Shown one piece after another: positions 21,492 through 35,384 of a DNA stretch of 64,000 nt. Numbering within the stretch: the stretch's first letter is position 1; each line of letters begins with the position of its first letter. The notes under the pieces are model-generated. The model was not told where the DNA came from, made no database searches, and saw nothing but the letters and a program-made list of their open reading frames with translations. The stretch covers positions 13,430,496-13,494,495 of the forward strand of contig OZ024936.1 in the NCBI GenBank assembly GCA_964017235.1, in the 5' to 3' direction. This DNA comes from Sabellastarte sp. h YS-2021. Taxonomy: Eukaryota > Annelida > Polychaeta > Sabellida > Sabellidae. The position numbers were made by a program, and so were the translations under genes.

Positions 21492-24400
21492 ATGGGGATT
21501 TCGTCGTACATGTGTAGATGCCTTACCATCGAGTACGCCAATTTTGGTCGTTCCGAGGGACACCAATTTTTTTCTACCAATGGATAGAGTGGTCCAGTCT
21601 GAGTCTATACAATATAACAGGGTAGGGTCTAAAGACCTTAATTTCGTAGATATGAGCAGAAACAGTATTTCCCATTGATTTTAAATGGGGATTTCGTCGT
21701 ACATGTGTAGATGCCTTACCATCGAGTACGCCAATTTTGGTCGTTCCGAGGGACACCAATTTTTTTCCACCAATGGATAGAGTGGTCCAGTCTGAGTCTC
21801 TACAATATAGCAGGGTAGGGTCTAAAGACCTTAATTTCGTAGATATGAGCAGAAACAGTATTTCCCATTGATTTTAAATGGGGATTTCGTCGTACATGTG
21901 TAGATGCCTTACCATCGAGTACGCCAATTTTGGTCGTTCCGAGGGACACCAATTTTTTTCCACCAATGGATAGAGTGGTCCAGTCTGAGTCTATACAATA
22001 TAACAGGGTAGGGTCTAAAGACCTTAATTTCGTAGATATGAGCAGAAACAGTATTTCCCATTGATTTTAAATGGGGATTTTGCCATGCATATACACTAGT
22101 ACAGGTGCCTTACCATCGAGTACGCCAGTTTTGGTCGTTCCGAGGGACACCAATTTTTTTCCACCAATGGATAGAGTGGTCCAGTCTGAGTCTATACAAT
22201 ATAACAGGGTAGGGTCTAAAGACCTTAATTTCGTAGATATGAGCAGAAACAGTATTTCCCATTGATTTTAAATGGGGATTTTGCCATGCATATACACTAG
22301 TACAGGTGCCTTACCATCGAGTACGCCAATTTTGGTCGTTCCGAGGGACACCAATTTTTTTCCACCAATGGATAGAGTGGTCCAGTCTGAGTCTATACAA
22401 TATAACAGGGTAGGGTCTAAAGACCTTAATTTCGTAGATATGAGCAGAAACAGTATTTCCCATTGATTTTAAATGGGGATTTCGTCGTACATGTGTAGAT
22501 GCCTTACCATGGAGTACGCCAATTTTGGTCGTTCCGAGGGACACCAATTTTTTTCCACCAATGGATAGAGTGGTCCAGTCTGAGTCTATACAATATAACA
22601 GGGTAGGGTCTAAAGACCTTAATTTCGTAGATATGAGCAGAAACAGTATTTCCCATTGATTTTAAATGGGGATTTTGCCATGCATATACACTAGTACAGC
22701 TGCCTTACCATGGAGTACGCCAATTTTGGTCGTTCCGAGGGACACCAATTTTTTTCCACCAATGGATAGAGTGGTCCAGTCTGAGTCTATACAATATAAC
22801 AGGGTAGGGTCTAAAGACCTTAATTTCGTAGATATGAGCAGAAATAGTATTTCCCACTGATTTTAAATGGGGATTTTGTCGTACATGTGTAGATGCCTTA
22901 CCATCGAGTACGCCAATTTTGGTCGTTCCGAGGGACACAAATTGTTTTCCACCAATGGATAGATTGGTCCAGTCTGAGTCTATACAATATAACAGGGTAG
23001 GGTCTAAAGACCTTAATTTCGTAGATATGAGCAGAAACAGTATTTCCCATTGATTTTAAATGGGGATTTTGCCATGCATATACACTAGTACAGGTGCCTT
23101 ACGATCGAGTACGCCAATTTTGGTCGTTCTGAGGGACACCAATTTTTTTCCACCAATGGATAGAGTGGTCCAGTCTGAGTCTATACAATATAACAGGGTA
23201 GGGTCTAAAGACCTTAATTTCGTAGATATGAGCAGAAACAGTATTTCCCATTGATTTTAAATGGGGATTTCGTCGTACATGTGTAGATGCCTTACCATCG
23301 AGTACGCCAATTTTGGTCGTTCCGAGGGACACCAATTTTTTTCCACCAATGGATAGAGTGGTCCAGTCTGAGTCTATACAATATAACAGGGTAGGGTCTA
23401 AAGACCTTAATTTCGTAGATATGAGCAGAAACAGTATTTCCCATTGATTTTAAATGGGGATTTCGTCGTACATGTGTAGATGCCTTACCATCGAGTACGA
23501 CAATTTTGGTCGTTCCGAGGGACACCAATTTTTTTCTACCAATGGATAGAGTGGTCCAGTCTGAGTCTATACAATATAACAGGGTAGGGTCTAAAGACCT
23601 TAATTTCGTAGATATGAGCAGAAACAGTATTTCCCATTGATTTTAAATGGGGATTTCGTCGTACATGTGTAGATGCCTTACCATCGAGTACGCCAATTTT
23701 GGTCGTTCCGAGGGACACCAATTTTTTTCCACCAATGGATAGAGTGGTCCAGTCTGAGTCTATACAATATAGCAGGGTAGGGTCTAAAGACCTTAATTTC
23801 GTAGATATGAGCAGAAACAGTATTTCCCATTGATTTTAAATGGGGATTTCGTCGTACATGTGTAGATGCCTTACCATCGAGTACGCCAATTTTGGTCGTT
23901 CCGAGGGACACCAATTTTTTTCCACCAATGGATAGAGTGGTCCAGTCTGAGTCTATACAATATAACAGGGTAGGGTCTAAAGACCTTAATTTCGTAGATA
24001 TGAGCAGAAACAGTATTTCCCATTGATTTTAAATGGGGATTTTGCCATGCATATACACTAGTACAGGTGCCTTGCCATCGAGTACACCAATTTTGGTCGT
24101 TCCGAGGGACACCAATTTTTTTCCACCAATGGATAGAGTGGTCCACTCTGAGTCTATACAATATAACAGGGTAGGGTCTAAAGACCTTAATTTCGTAGAT
24201 ATGAGCAGAAACAGTATTTCCCATTGATTTTAAATGGGGATTTCGTCGTACATGTGTAGATGCCTTACCATCGAGTACGCCAATTTTGGTCGTTCCGAGG
24301 GACACCAATTTTTTTCCACCAATGGATAGAGTGGTCCAGTCTGAGTCTATACAATATAACAGGGTAGGGTCTAAAGACCTTAATTTCGTAGATATGAGCA

Positions 24401-24812
24401 GAAACAGTATTTCCCATTGATTTTAAATGGGGATTTCGTCGTACATGTGTAGATGCCTTACCATCGAGTACGCCAATTTTGGTCGTTCCGAGGGACACCA
24501 ATTTTTTTCTACCAATGGATAGAGTGGTCCAGTCTGAGTCTATACAATATAACAGGGTAGGGTCTAAAGACCTTAATTTCGTAGATATGAGCAGAAACAG
24601 TATTTCCCATTGATTTTAAATGGGGATTTCGTCGTACATGTGTAGATGCCTTACCATCGAGTACGCCAATTTTGGTCGTTCCGAGGGACACCAATTTTTT
24701 TCCACCAATGGATAGAGTGGTCCAGTCTGAGTCTATACAATATAACAGGGTAGGGTCTAAAGACCTTAATTTCGTAGATATCAGCAGAAACAGTATTTCC
24801 CATTGATTTTAA
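21492..24812. repeat. Third copy of the 5.3-kb superunit, with in-register deletion
   Basis: After A 21492 (ctacc), monomers 21685-22867 match 12285-13467 at an offset of 9400, including tctctac/tatagcag and cagtttt. From B 23060 (ttacgatc, ttctgag) to 24427 the match is to 14054-15421 at an offset of 9006. The 394-bp jump removes exactly one B and one A (13660-14053). Private features are aaatagtat near 22844, agattgg near 22964 and gtacgac in 23454. The segment ends with A 24620 (atatcag). Confidence 0.9.
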
Positions 24813-27738
24813 ATGGGGATTTTGCCATGCATATACACTAGTACAGCTGCCTTACCATGGAGTACGCCAATTTTGGTCGTTCCGAGGGACACCAATTTTT
24901 TTCCACCAATGGATAGAGTGGTCCAGTCTGAGTCTATACAATATAACAGGGTAGGGTCTAAAGACCTTAATTTCGTAGATATGAGCAGAAACAGTATTTC
25001 CCATTGATTTTAAATGGGGATTTTGCCATGCATATACACTAGTACAGGTGCCTTACGATCGAATACGCCAATTTTGGTCGTTCTGAGGGACACCAATTTT
25101 TTTCCACCAATGGATAGAGTGGTCCAGTCTGAGTCTATACAATATAACAGGGTAGGGTCTAAAGACCTTAATTTCGTAGATATGAGCAGAAACAGTATTT
25201 CCCATTGATTTTAAATGGGGATTTCGTCGTACATGTGTAGATGCCTTACCATCGAGTACGCCAATTTTGGTCGTTCCGAGGGACACCAATTTTTTCCACC
25301 AATGGATAGAGTGGTCCAGTCTGAGTCTATACAATATAACAGGGTAGGGTCTAAAGACCTTAATTTCGTAGATATGAGCAGAAACAGTATTTCCCATTGA
25401 TTTTAAATGGGGATTTCGTCGTACATGTGTAGATGCCTTACCATCGAGTACGACAATTTTGGTCGTTCCGAGGGACACCAATTTTTTTCTACCAATGGAT
25501 AGAGTGGTCCAGTCTGAGTCTATACAATATAACAGGGTAGGGTCTAAAGACCTTAATTTCGTAGATATGAGCAGAAACAGTATTTCCCATTGATTTTAAA
25601 TGGGGATTTCGTCGTACATGTGTAGATGCCTTACCATCGAGTACGCCAATTTTGGTCGTTCCGAGGGACACCAATTTTTTTCCACCAATGGATAGAGTGG
25701 TCCAGTCTGAGTCTATACAATATAGCAGGGTAGGGTCTAAAGACCTTAATTTCGTAGATATGAGCAGAAACAGTATTTCCCATTGATTTTAAATGGGGAT
25801 TTCGTCGTACATGTGTAGATGCCTTACCATCGAGTACGCCAATTTTGGTCGTTCCGAGGGACACCAATTTTTTTCCACCAATGGATAGAGTGGTCCAGTC
25901 TGAGTCTATACAATATAACAGGGTAGGGTCTAAAGACCTTAATTTCATAGATATGAGCAGAAACAGTATTTCCCATTGATTTTAAATGGGGATTTTGCCA
26001 TGCATATACACTAGTACAGGTGCCTTGCCATCGAGTACAACAATTTTGGTCGTTCCGAGGGACACCAATTTTTTTCCACCAATGGATAGAGTGGTCCACT
26101 CTGAGTCTATACAATATAACAGGGTAGGGTCTAAAGACCTTAATTTCGTAGATATGAGCAGAAACAGTATTTCCCATTGATTTTAAATGGGGATTTCGTC
26201 GTACATGTGTAGATGCCTTACCATCGAGTACGCCAATTTTGGTCGTTCCGAGGGACACCAATTTTTTTCCACCAATGGATAGAGTGGTCCAGTCTGAGTC
26301 TATACAATATAACAGGGTAGGGTCTAAAGACCTTAATTTCGTAGATATGAGCAGAAACAGTATTTCCCATTGATTTTAAATGGGGATTTCGTCGTACATG
26401 TGTAGATGCCTTACCATCGAGTACGCCAATTTTGGTCGTTCCGAGGGACACCAATTTTTTTCTACCAATGGATAGAGTGGTCCAGTCTGAGTCTATACAA
26501 TTTAACAGGGTAGGGTCTAAAGACCTTAATTTCGTAGATATGAGCAGAAACAGTATTTCCCATTGATTTTAAATGGGGATTTCGTCGTACATGTGTAGAT
26601 GCCTTACCATCGAGTACGCCAATTTTGGTCGTTCCGAGGGACACCAATTTTTTTCCACCAATGGATAGAGTGGTCCAGTCTGAGTCTATACAATATAGCA
26701 GGGTAGGGTCTAAAGACCTTAATTTCGTAGATATGAGCAGAAACAGTATTTCCCATTGATTTTAAATGGGGATTTCGTCGTACATGTGTAGATGCCTTAC
26801 CATCGAGTACGCCAATTTTGGTCGTTCCGAGGGACACCAATTTTTTTCCACCAATGGATAGAGTGGTCCAGTCTGAGTCTATACAATATAACAGGGTAGG
26901 GTCTAAAGACCTTAATTTCGTAGATATGAGCAGAAACAGTATTTCCCATTGATTTTAAATGGGGATTTTGCCATGCATATACACTAGTACAGGTGCCTTG
27001 CCATCGAGTACACCAATTTTGGTCGTTCCGAGGGACACCAATTTTTTTCCACCAATGGATAGAGTGGTCCACTCTGAGTCTATACAATATAACAGGGTAG
27101 GGTCTAAAGACCTTAATTTCGTAGATATGAGCAGAAACAGTATTTCCCATTGATTTTAAATGGGGATTTCGTCGTACATGTGTAGATGCCTTACCATCGA
27201 GTACGCCAATTTTGGTCGTTCCGAGGGACACCAATTTTTTTCCACCAATGGATAGAGTGGTCCAGTCTGAGTCTATACAATATAACAGGGTAGGGTCTAA
27301 AGACCTTAATTTCGTAGATATGAGCAGAAACAGTATTTCCCATTGATTTTAAATGGGGATTTCGTCGTACATGTGTAGATGCCTTACCATCGAGTACGCC
27401 AATTTTGGTCGTTCCGAGGGACACCAATTTTTTTCTACCAATGGATAGAGTGGTCCAGTCTGAGTCTATACAATATAACAGGGTAGGGTCTAAAGACCTT
27501 AATTTCGTAGATATGAGCAGAAACAGTATTTCCCATTGATTTTAAATGGGGATTTCGTCGTACATGTGTAGATGCCTTACCATCGAGTACGCCAATTTTG
27601 GTCGTTCCGAGGGACACCAATTTTTTTCCACCAATGGATAGAGTGGTCCAGTCTGAGTCTATACAATATAACAGGGTAGGGTCTAAAGACCTTAATTTCG
27701 TAGATATCAGCAGAAACAGTATTTCCCATTGATTTTAA
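24813..27738. repeat. 2926-bp 15-monomer unit, copy 1
   Basis: B monomers are at 24813, 25014, 25986 and 26959, with eleven A monomers. Diagnostic markers are gatcgaatac in 25014, a T6 tract making 25215 only 192 bp, gtacgac with ctacc in 25407, tttcatag in 25793, gtacaac in 25986 and caatttaac in 26380. The last A (27546) has atatcag. Four B, ten 193-bp A and one 192-bp A give exactly 2926 bp. Confidence 0.94.
25215..25406. repeat. 192-bp A monomer with T6 tract (lineage marker)
   Basis: One T is missing from the T7 tract. The same 192-bp monomer occurs at 28141-28332 and 37950-38141, always second after an ACAGCT-ending B and directly before the gtacgac monomer. The opposite change, T8, occurs at 520, 2073 and 5009. 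Sharing at homologous places argues that these are real variants and not homopolymer read errors. Confidence 0.9.
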
Positions 27739-29884
27739 ATGGGGATTTTGCCATGCATATACACTAGTACAGCTGCCTTACCATGGAGTACGCCAATTTT
27801 GGTCGTTCCGAGGGACACCAATTTTTTTCCACCAATGGATAGAGTGGTCCAGTCTGAGTCTATACAATATAACAGGGTAGGGTCTAAAGACCTTAATTTC
27901 GTAGATATGAGCAGAAACAGTATTTCCCATTGATTTTAAATGGGGATTTTGCCATGCATATACACTAGTACAGGTGCCTTACGATCGAATACGCCAATTT
28001 TGGTCGTTCTGAGGGACACCAATTTTTTTCCACCAATGGATAGAGTGGTCCAGTCTGAGTCTATACAATATAACAGGGTAGGGTCTAAAGACCTTAATTT
28101 CGTAGATATGAGCAGAAACAGTATTTCCCATTGATTTTAAATGGGGATTTCGTCGTACATGTGTAGATGCCTTACCATCGAGTACGCCAATTTTGGTCGT
28201 TCCGAGGGACACCAATTTTTTCCACCAATGGATAGAGTGGTCCAGTCTGAGTCTATACAATATAACAGGGTAGGGTCTAAAGACCTTAATTTCGTAGATA
28301 TGAGCAGAAACAGTATTTCCCATTGATTTTAAATGGGGATTTCGTCGTACATGTGTAGATGCCTTACCATCGAGTACGACAATTTTGGTCGTTCCGAGGG
28401 ACACCAATTTTTTTCTACCAATGGATAGAGTGGTCCAGTCTGAGTCTATACAATATAACAGGGTAGGGTCTAAAGACCTTAATTTCGTAGATATGAGCAG
28501 AAACAGTATTTCCCATTGATTTTAAATGGGGATTTCGTCGTACATGTGTAGATGCCTTACCATCGAGTACGCCAATTTTGGTCGTTCCGAGGGACACCAA
28601 TTTTTTTCCACCAATGGATAGAGTGGTCCAGTCTGAGTCTATACAATATAGCAGGGTAGGGTCTAAAGACCTTAATTTCGTAGATATGAGCAGAAACAGT
28701 ATTTCCCATTGATTTTAAATGGGGATTTCGTCGTACATGTGTAGATGCCTTACCATCGAGTACGCCAATTTTGGTCGTTCCGAGGGACACCAATTTTTTT
28801 CCACCAATGGATAGAGTGGTCCAGTCTGAGTCTATACAATATAACAGGGTAGGGTCTAAAGACCTTAATTTCATAGATATGAGCAGAAACAGTATTTCCC
28901 ATTGATTTTAAATGGGGATTTTGCCATGCATATACACTAGTACAGGTGCCTTGCCATCGAGTACAACAATTTTGGTCGTTCCGAGGGACACCAATTTTTT
29001 TCCACCAATGGATAGAGTGGTCCACTCTGAGTCTATACAATATAACAGGGTAGGGTCTAAAGACCTTAATTTCGTAGATATGAGCAGAAACAGTATTTCC
29101 CATTGATTTTAAATGGGGATTTCGTCGTACATGTGTAGATGCCTTACCATCGAGTACGCCAATTTTGGTCGTTCCGAGGGACACCAATTTTTTTCCACCA
29201 ATGGATAGAGTGGTCCAGTCTGAGTCTATACAATATAACAGGGTAGGGTCTAAAGACCTTAATTTCGTAGATATGAGCAGAAACAGTATTTCCCATTGAT
29301 TTTAAATGGGGATTTCGTCGTACATGTGTAGATGCCTTACCATCGAGTACGCCAATTTTGGTCGTTCCGAGGGACACCAATTTTTTTCTACCAATGGATA
29401 GAGTGGTCCAGTCTGAGTCTATACAATTTAACAGGGTAGGGTCTAAAGACCTTAATTTCGTAGATATGAGCAGAAACAGTATTTCCCATTGATTTTAAAT
29501 GGGGATTTCGTCGTACATGTGTAGATGCCTTACCATCGAGTACGCCAATTTTGGTCGTTCCGAGGGACACCAATTTTTTTCCACCAATGGATAGAGTGGT
29601 CCAGTCTGAGTCTATACAATATAGCAGGGTAGGGTCTAAAGACCTTAATTTCGTAGATATGAGCAGAAACAGTATTTCCCATTGATTTTAAATGGGGATT
29701 TCGTCGTACATGTGTAGATGCCTTACCATCGAGTACGCCAATTTTGGTCGTTCCGAGGGACACCAATTTTTTTCCACCAATGGATAGAGTGGTCCAGTCT
29801 GAGTCTATACAATATAACAGGGTAGGGTCTAAAGACCTTAATTTCGTAGATATCAGCAGAAACAGTATTTCCCATTGATTTTAA
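27739..29884. repeat. 2926-bp unit, copy 2 (shortened to 2146 bp)
   Basis: It carries all diagnostic markers of copy 1 in order: B 27739, 27940 and 28912, the 192-bp A 28141, gtacgac 28333, tttcatag 28719 and caatttaac 29306. After A 29692, which already carries atatcag, it jumps to B 29885. The 780 bp corresponding to 26959-27738, or an equivalent set of one B and three A, is missing. Confidence 0.93.
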
Positions 29885-31259
29885 ATGGGGATTTTGCCAT
29901 GCATATACACTAGTACAGCTGCCTTACCATGGAGTACGCCAATTTTGGTCGTTCCGAGGGACACCAATTTTTTTCCACCAATGGATAGAGTGGTCCAGTC
30001 TGAGTCTATACAATATAACAGGGTAGGGTCTAAAGACCTTAATTTCGTAGATATGAGCAGAAACAGTATTTCCCATTGATTTTAAATGGGGATTTTGCCA
30101 TGCATATACACTAGTACAGGTGCCTTACCATTGAGTACGCCAATTTTGGTCGTTCCGAGGGACACCAATTTTTTTCCACCAATGGATAGAGTGGTCCAGT
30201 CTGAGTCTATACAATATAACAGGGTAGGGTCTAAAGACCTTAATTTCGTAGATATGAGCAGAAACAGTATTTCCCATTGATTTTAAATGGGGATTTTGCT
30301 ATGCATATACACTAGTACAGGTGCCTTGCCATCGAGTACAACAATTTTGGTCGTTCCGAGGGACACCAATTTTTTTCCACCAATGGATAGAGTGGTCCAC
30401 TCTGAGTCTATACAATATAACAGGGTAGGGTCTAAAGACCTTAATTTCGTAGATATGAGCAGAAACAGTATTTCCCATTGATTTTAAATGGGGATTTCGT
30501 CGTACATGTGTAGATGCCTTACCATCGAGTACGCCAATTTTGGTCGTTCCGAGGGACACCAATTTTTTTCCACCAATGGATAGAGTGGTCCAGTCTGAGT
30601 CTATACAATATAACAGGGTAGGGTCTAAAGACCTTAATTTCGTAGATATGAGCAGAAACAGTATTTCCCATTGATTTTAAATGGGGATTTCGTCGTACAT
30701 GTGTAGATGCCTTACCATCGAGTACGCCAATTTTGGTCGTTCCGAGGGACACCAATTTTTTTCTACCAATGGATAGAGTGGTCCAGTCTGAGTCTATACA
30801 ATTTAACAGGGTAGGGTCTAAAGACCTTAATTTCGTAGATATGAGCAGAAACAGTATTTCCCATTGATTTTAAATGGGGATTTCGTCGTACATGTGTAGA
30901 TGCCTTACCATCGAGTACGCCAATTTTGGTCGTTCCGAGGGACACCAATTTTTTTCCACCAATGGATAGAGTGGTCCAGTCTGAGTCTATACAATATAGC
31001 AGGGTAGGGTCTAAAGACCTTAATTTCGTAGATATGAGCAGAAACAGTATTTCCCATTGATTTTAAATGGGGATTTCGTCGTACATGTGTAGATGCCTTA
31101 CCATCGAGTACGCCAATTTTGGTCGTTCCGAGGGACACCAATTTTTTTCCACCAATGGATAGAGTGGTCCAGTCTGAGTCTATACAATATAACAGGGTAG
31201 GGTCTAAAGACCTTAATTTCGTAGATATCAGCAGAAACAGTATTTCCCATTGATTTTAA
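29885..31259. repeat. 1375-bp seven-monomer unit with B triplet
   Basis: Three B monomers come first: 29885 ACAGCT-ending, 30086 ccattgag and 30287 with gctatgc plus gtacaac and gtccactctg. Four A monomers follow: 30488, 30681 (ctacc, caatttaac), 30874 (tatagcag) and 31067 (atatcag). The right part is a third copy of the caatttaac block. The gctatgc change in 30287 is shared only with 40096. Confidence 0.92.
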
Positions 31260-33028
31260 ATGGGGATTTTGCCATGCATATACACTAGTACAGCTGCCTT
31301 ACCATGGAGTACGCCAATTTTGGTCGTTCCGAGGGACACCAATTTTTTTCCACCAATGGATAGAGTGGTCCAGTCTGAGTCTATACAATATAACAGGGTA
31401 GGGTCTAAAGACCTTAATTTCGTAGATATGAGCAGAAACAGTATTTCCCATTGATTTTAAATGGGGATTTTGCCATGCATATACACTAGTACAGGTGCCT
31501 TACCATTGAGTACGCCAATTTTGGTCGTTCCGAGGGACACCAATTTTTTTCCACCAATGGATAGAGTGGTCCAGTCTGAGTCTATACAATATAACAGGGT
31601 AGGGTCTAAAGACCTTAATTTCGTAGATATGAGCAGAAACAGTATTTCCCATTGATTTTAAATGGGGATTTTGCCATGCATATACACTAGTACAGGTGCC
31701 TTCCCATCGAGTACGCCAATTTTGGTCGTTCCGAGGGACACCAATTTTTTTCCACCAATGGATAGAGTGGTCCAGTCTGAGTCTATACAATATAACAGGG
31801 TAGGGTCTAAAGACCTTAATTTCGTAGATATGAGCAGAAACAGTATTTCCCATTGATTTTAAATGGGGATTTCGTCGTACATGTGTAGATGCCTTACCAT
31901 CGAGTACGCCAATTTTGGTCGTTCCGAGGGACACAAATTGTTTTCCACCAATGGATAGAGTGGTCCAGTCTGAGTCTATACAATATAACAGGGTAGGGTC
32001 TAAAGACCTTAATTTCGTAGATATGAGCAGAAACAGTATTTCCCATTGATTTTAAATGGGGATTTTGCCATGCATATACACTAGTACAGGTGCCTTACCA
32101 TCGAGTACGCCAATTTTGGTCGTTCCGAGGGACACCAATTTTTTTCCACCAATGGATAGAGTGGTCCAGTCTGAGTCTATACAATATAACAGGGTAGGGT
32201 CTAAAGACCTTAATTTCGTAGATATGAGCAGAAACAGTATTTCCCATTGATTTTAAATGGGGATTTCGTCGTACATGTGTAGATGCCTTACCATCGAGTA
32301 CGCCAATTTTGGTCGTTCCGAGGGACACCAATTTTTTTCCACCAATGGATAGAGTGGTCCAGTCTGAGTCTATACAATATAACAGGGTAGGGTCTAAAGA
32401 CCTTAATTTCGTAGATATGAGCAGACACAGTATTTCCCATTGATTTTAAATGGGGATTTCGTCGTACATGTGTAGATGCCTTACCATCGAGTACGCCAAT
32501 TTTGGTCGTTCCGAGGGACACCAATTTTTTTCCACCAATGGATAGAGTGGTCCAGTCTGACTCTATACAATATAACAGGGTAGGGTCTAAAGACCTTAAT
32601 TTCGTAGATATGAGCAGAAACAGTATTTCCCATTGATTTTAAATGGGGATTTCGTCGTACATGTGTAGATGCCTTACCATCGAGTACGCCAATTTTGGTC
32701 GTTCCGAGGGACACCAATTTTTTTCCACCAATGGATAGAGTGGTCCAGTCTGAGTCTATACAATATAGCAGGGTAGGGTCTAAAGACCTTAATTTCGTAG
32801 ATATGAGCAGAAACAGTATTTCCCATTGATTTTAAATGGGGATTTCGTCGTACATGTGTAGATGCCTTACCATCGAGTACGCCAATTTTGGTCGTTCCGA
32901 GGGACACCAATTTTTTTCCACCAATGGATAGAGTGGTCCAGTCTGAGTCTATACAATATAACAGGGTAGGGTCTAAAGACCTTAATTTCGTAGATATCAG
33001 CAGAAACAGTATTTCCCATTGATTTTAA
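31260..33028. repeat. 1769-bp nine-monomer HOR, copy 1
   Basis: The order is B 31260 (ACAGCT-ending), B 31461 (ccattgag), B 31662 (ttcccatc), A 31863 (acaaattg), B 32056, A 32257 (cagacacag), A 32450 (tctgactct), A 32643 (tatagcag), A 32836 (atatcag). Four B and five A give exactly 1769 bp. Confidence 0.94.
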
Positions 33029-33615
33029 ATGGGGATTTTGCCATGCATATACACTAGTACAGCTGCCTTACCATGGAGTACGCCAATTTTGGTCGTTCCG
33101 AGGGACACCAATTTTTTTCCACCAATGGATAGAGTGGTCCAGTCTGAGTCTATACAATATAACAGGGTAGGGTCTAAAGACCTTAATTTCGTAGATATGA
33201 GCAGAAACAGTATTTCCCATTGATTTTAAATGGGGATTTCGTCGTACATGTGTAGATGCCTTACCATCGAGTACGCCAATTTTGGTCGTTCCGAGGGACA
33301 CCAATTTTTTTCCACCAATGGATAGAGTGGTCCAGTCTGAGTCTATACAATATAGCAGGGTAGGGTCTAAAGACCTTAATTTCGTAGATATGAGCAGAAA
33401 CAGTATTTCCCATTGATTTTAAATGGGGATTTCGTCGTACATGTGTAGATGCCTTACCATCGAGTACGCCAATTTTGGTCGTTCCGAGGGACACCAATTT
33501 TTTTCCACCAATGGATAGAGTGGTCCAGTCTGAGTCTATACAATATAACAGGGTAGGGTCTAAAGACCTTAATTTCGTAGATATCAGCAGAAACAGTATT
33601 TCCCATTGATTTTAA
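33029..33615. repeat. Truncated 1769-bp HOR (587 bp)
   Basis: Only B 33029 (ACAGCT-ending), A 33230 (tatagcag) and A 33423 (atatcag) are present. These are the first and the last two monomers of the HOR, so six internal monomers (1182 bp) were lost in register. Confidence 0.93.
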
Positions 33616-35384
33616 ATGGGGATTTTGCCATGCATATACACTAGTACAGCTGCCTTACCATGGAGTACGCCAATTTTGGTCGTTCCGAGGGACACCAATT
33701 TTTTTCCACCAATGGATAGAGTGGTCCAGTCTGAGTCTATACAATATAACAGGGTAGGGTCTAAAGACCTTAATTTCGTAGATATGAGCAGAAACAGTAT
33801 TTCCCATTGATTTTAAATGGGGATTTTGCCATGCATATACACTAGTACAGGTGCCTTACCATTGAGTACGCCAATTTTGGTCGTTCCGAGGGACACCAAT
33901 TTTTTTCCACCAATGGATAGAGTGGTCCAGTCTGAGTCTATACAATATAACAGGGTAGGGTCTAAAGACCTTAATTTCGTAGATATGAGCAGAAACAGTA
34001 TTTCCCATTGATTTTAAATGGGGATTTTGCCATGCATATACACTAGTACAGGTGCCTTCCCATCGAGTACGCCAATTTTGGTCGTTCCGAGGGACACCAA
34101 TTTTTTTCCACCAATGGATAGAGTGGTCCAGTCTGAGTCTATACAATATAACAGGGTAGGGTCTAAAGACCTTAATTTCGTAGATATGAGCAGAAACAGT
34201 ATTTCCCATTGATTTTAAATGGGGATTTCGTCGTACATGTGTAGATGCCTTACCATCGAGTACGCCAATTTTGGTCGTTCCGAGGGACACAAATTGTTTT
34301 CCACCAATGGATAGAGTGGTCCAGTCTGAGTCTATACAATATAACAGGGTAGGGTCTAAAGACCTTAATTTCGTAGATATGAGCAGAAACAGTATTTCCC
34401 ATTGATTTTAAATGGGGATTTTGCCATGCATATACACTAGTACAGGTGCCTTACCATCGAGTACGCCAATTTTGGTCGTTCCGAGGGACACCAATTTTTT
34501 TCCACCAATGGATAGAGTGGTCCAGTCTGAGTCTATACAATATAACAGGGTAGGGTCTAAAGACCTTAATTTCGTAGATATGAGCAGAAACAGTATTTCC
34601 CATTGATTTTAAATGGGGATTTCGTCGTACATGTGTAGATGCCTTACCATCGAGTACGCCAATTTTGGTCGTTCCGAGGGACACCAATTTTTTTCCACCA
34701 ATGGATAGAGTGGTCCAGTCTGAGTCTATACAATATAACAGGGTAGGGTCTAAAGACCTTAATTTCGTAGATATGAGCAGACACAGTATTTCCCATTGAT
34801 TTTAAATGGGGATTTCGTCGTACATGTGTAGATGCCTTACCATCGAGTACGCCAATTTTGGTCGTTCCGAGGGACACCAATTTTTTTCCACCAATGGATA
34901 GAGTGGTCCAGTCTGACTCTATACAATATAACAGGGTAGGGTCTAAAGACCTTAATTTCGTAGATATGAGCAGAAACAGTATTTCCCATTGATTTTAAAT
35001 GGGGATTTCGTCGTACATGTGTAGATGCCTTACCATCGAGTACGCCAATTTTGGTCGTTCCGAGGGACACCAATTTTTTTCCACCAATGGATAGAGTGGT
35101 CCAGTCTGAGTCTATACAATATAGCAGGGTAGGGTCTAAAGACCTTAATTTCGTAGATATGAGCAGAAACAGTATTTCCCATTGATTTTAAATGGGGATT
35201 TCGTCGTACATGTGTAGATGCCTTACCATCGAGTACGCCAATTTTGGTCGTTCCGAGGGACACCAATTTTTTTCCACCAATGGATAGAGTGGTCCAGTCT
35301 GAGTCTATACAATATAACAGGGTAGGGTCTAAAGACCTTAATTTCGTAGATATCAGCAGAAACAGTATTTCCCATTGATTTTAA
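33616..35384. repeat. 1769-bp nine-monomer HOR, copy 2 (full)
   Basis: It reproduces 31260-33028 at an offset of 2356 with all markers: ccattgag 33817, ttcccatc 34018, acaaattg 34219, cagacacag 34613, tctgactct 34806, tatagcag 34999 and atatcag 35192. I noticed no difference. Confidence 0.94.
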
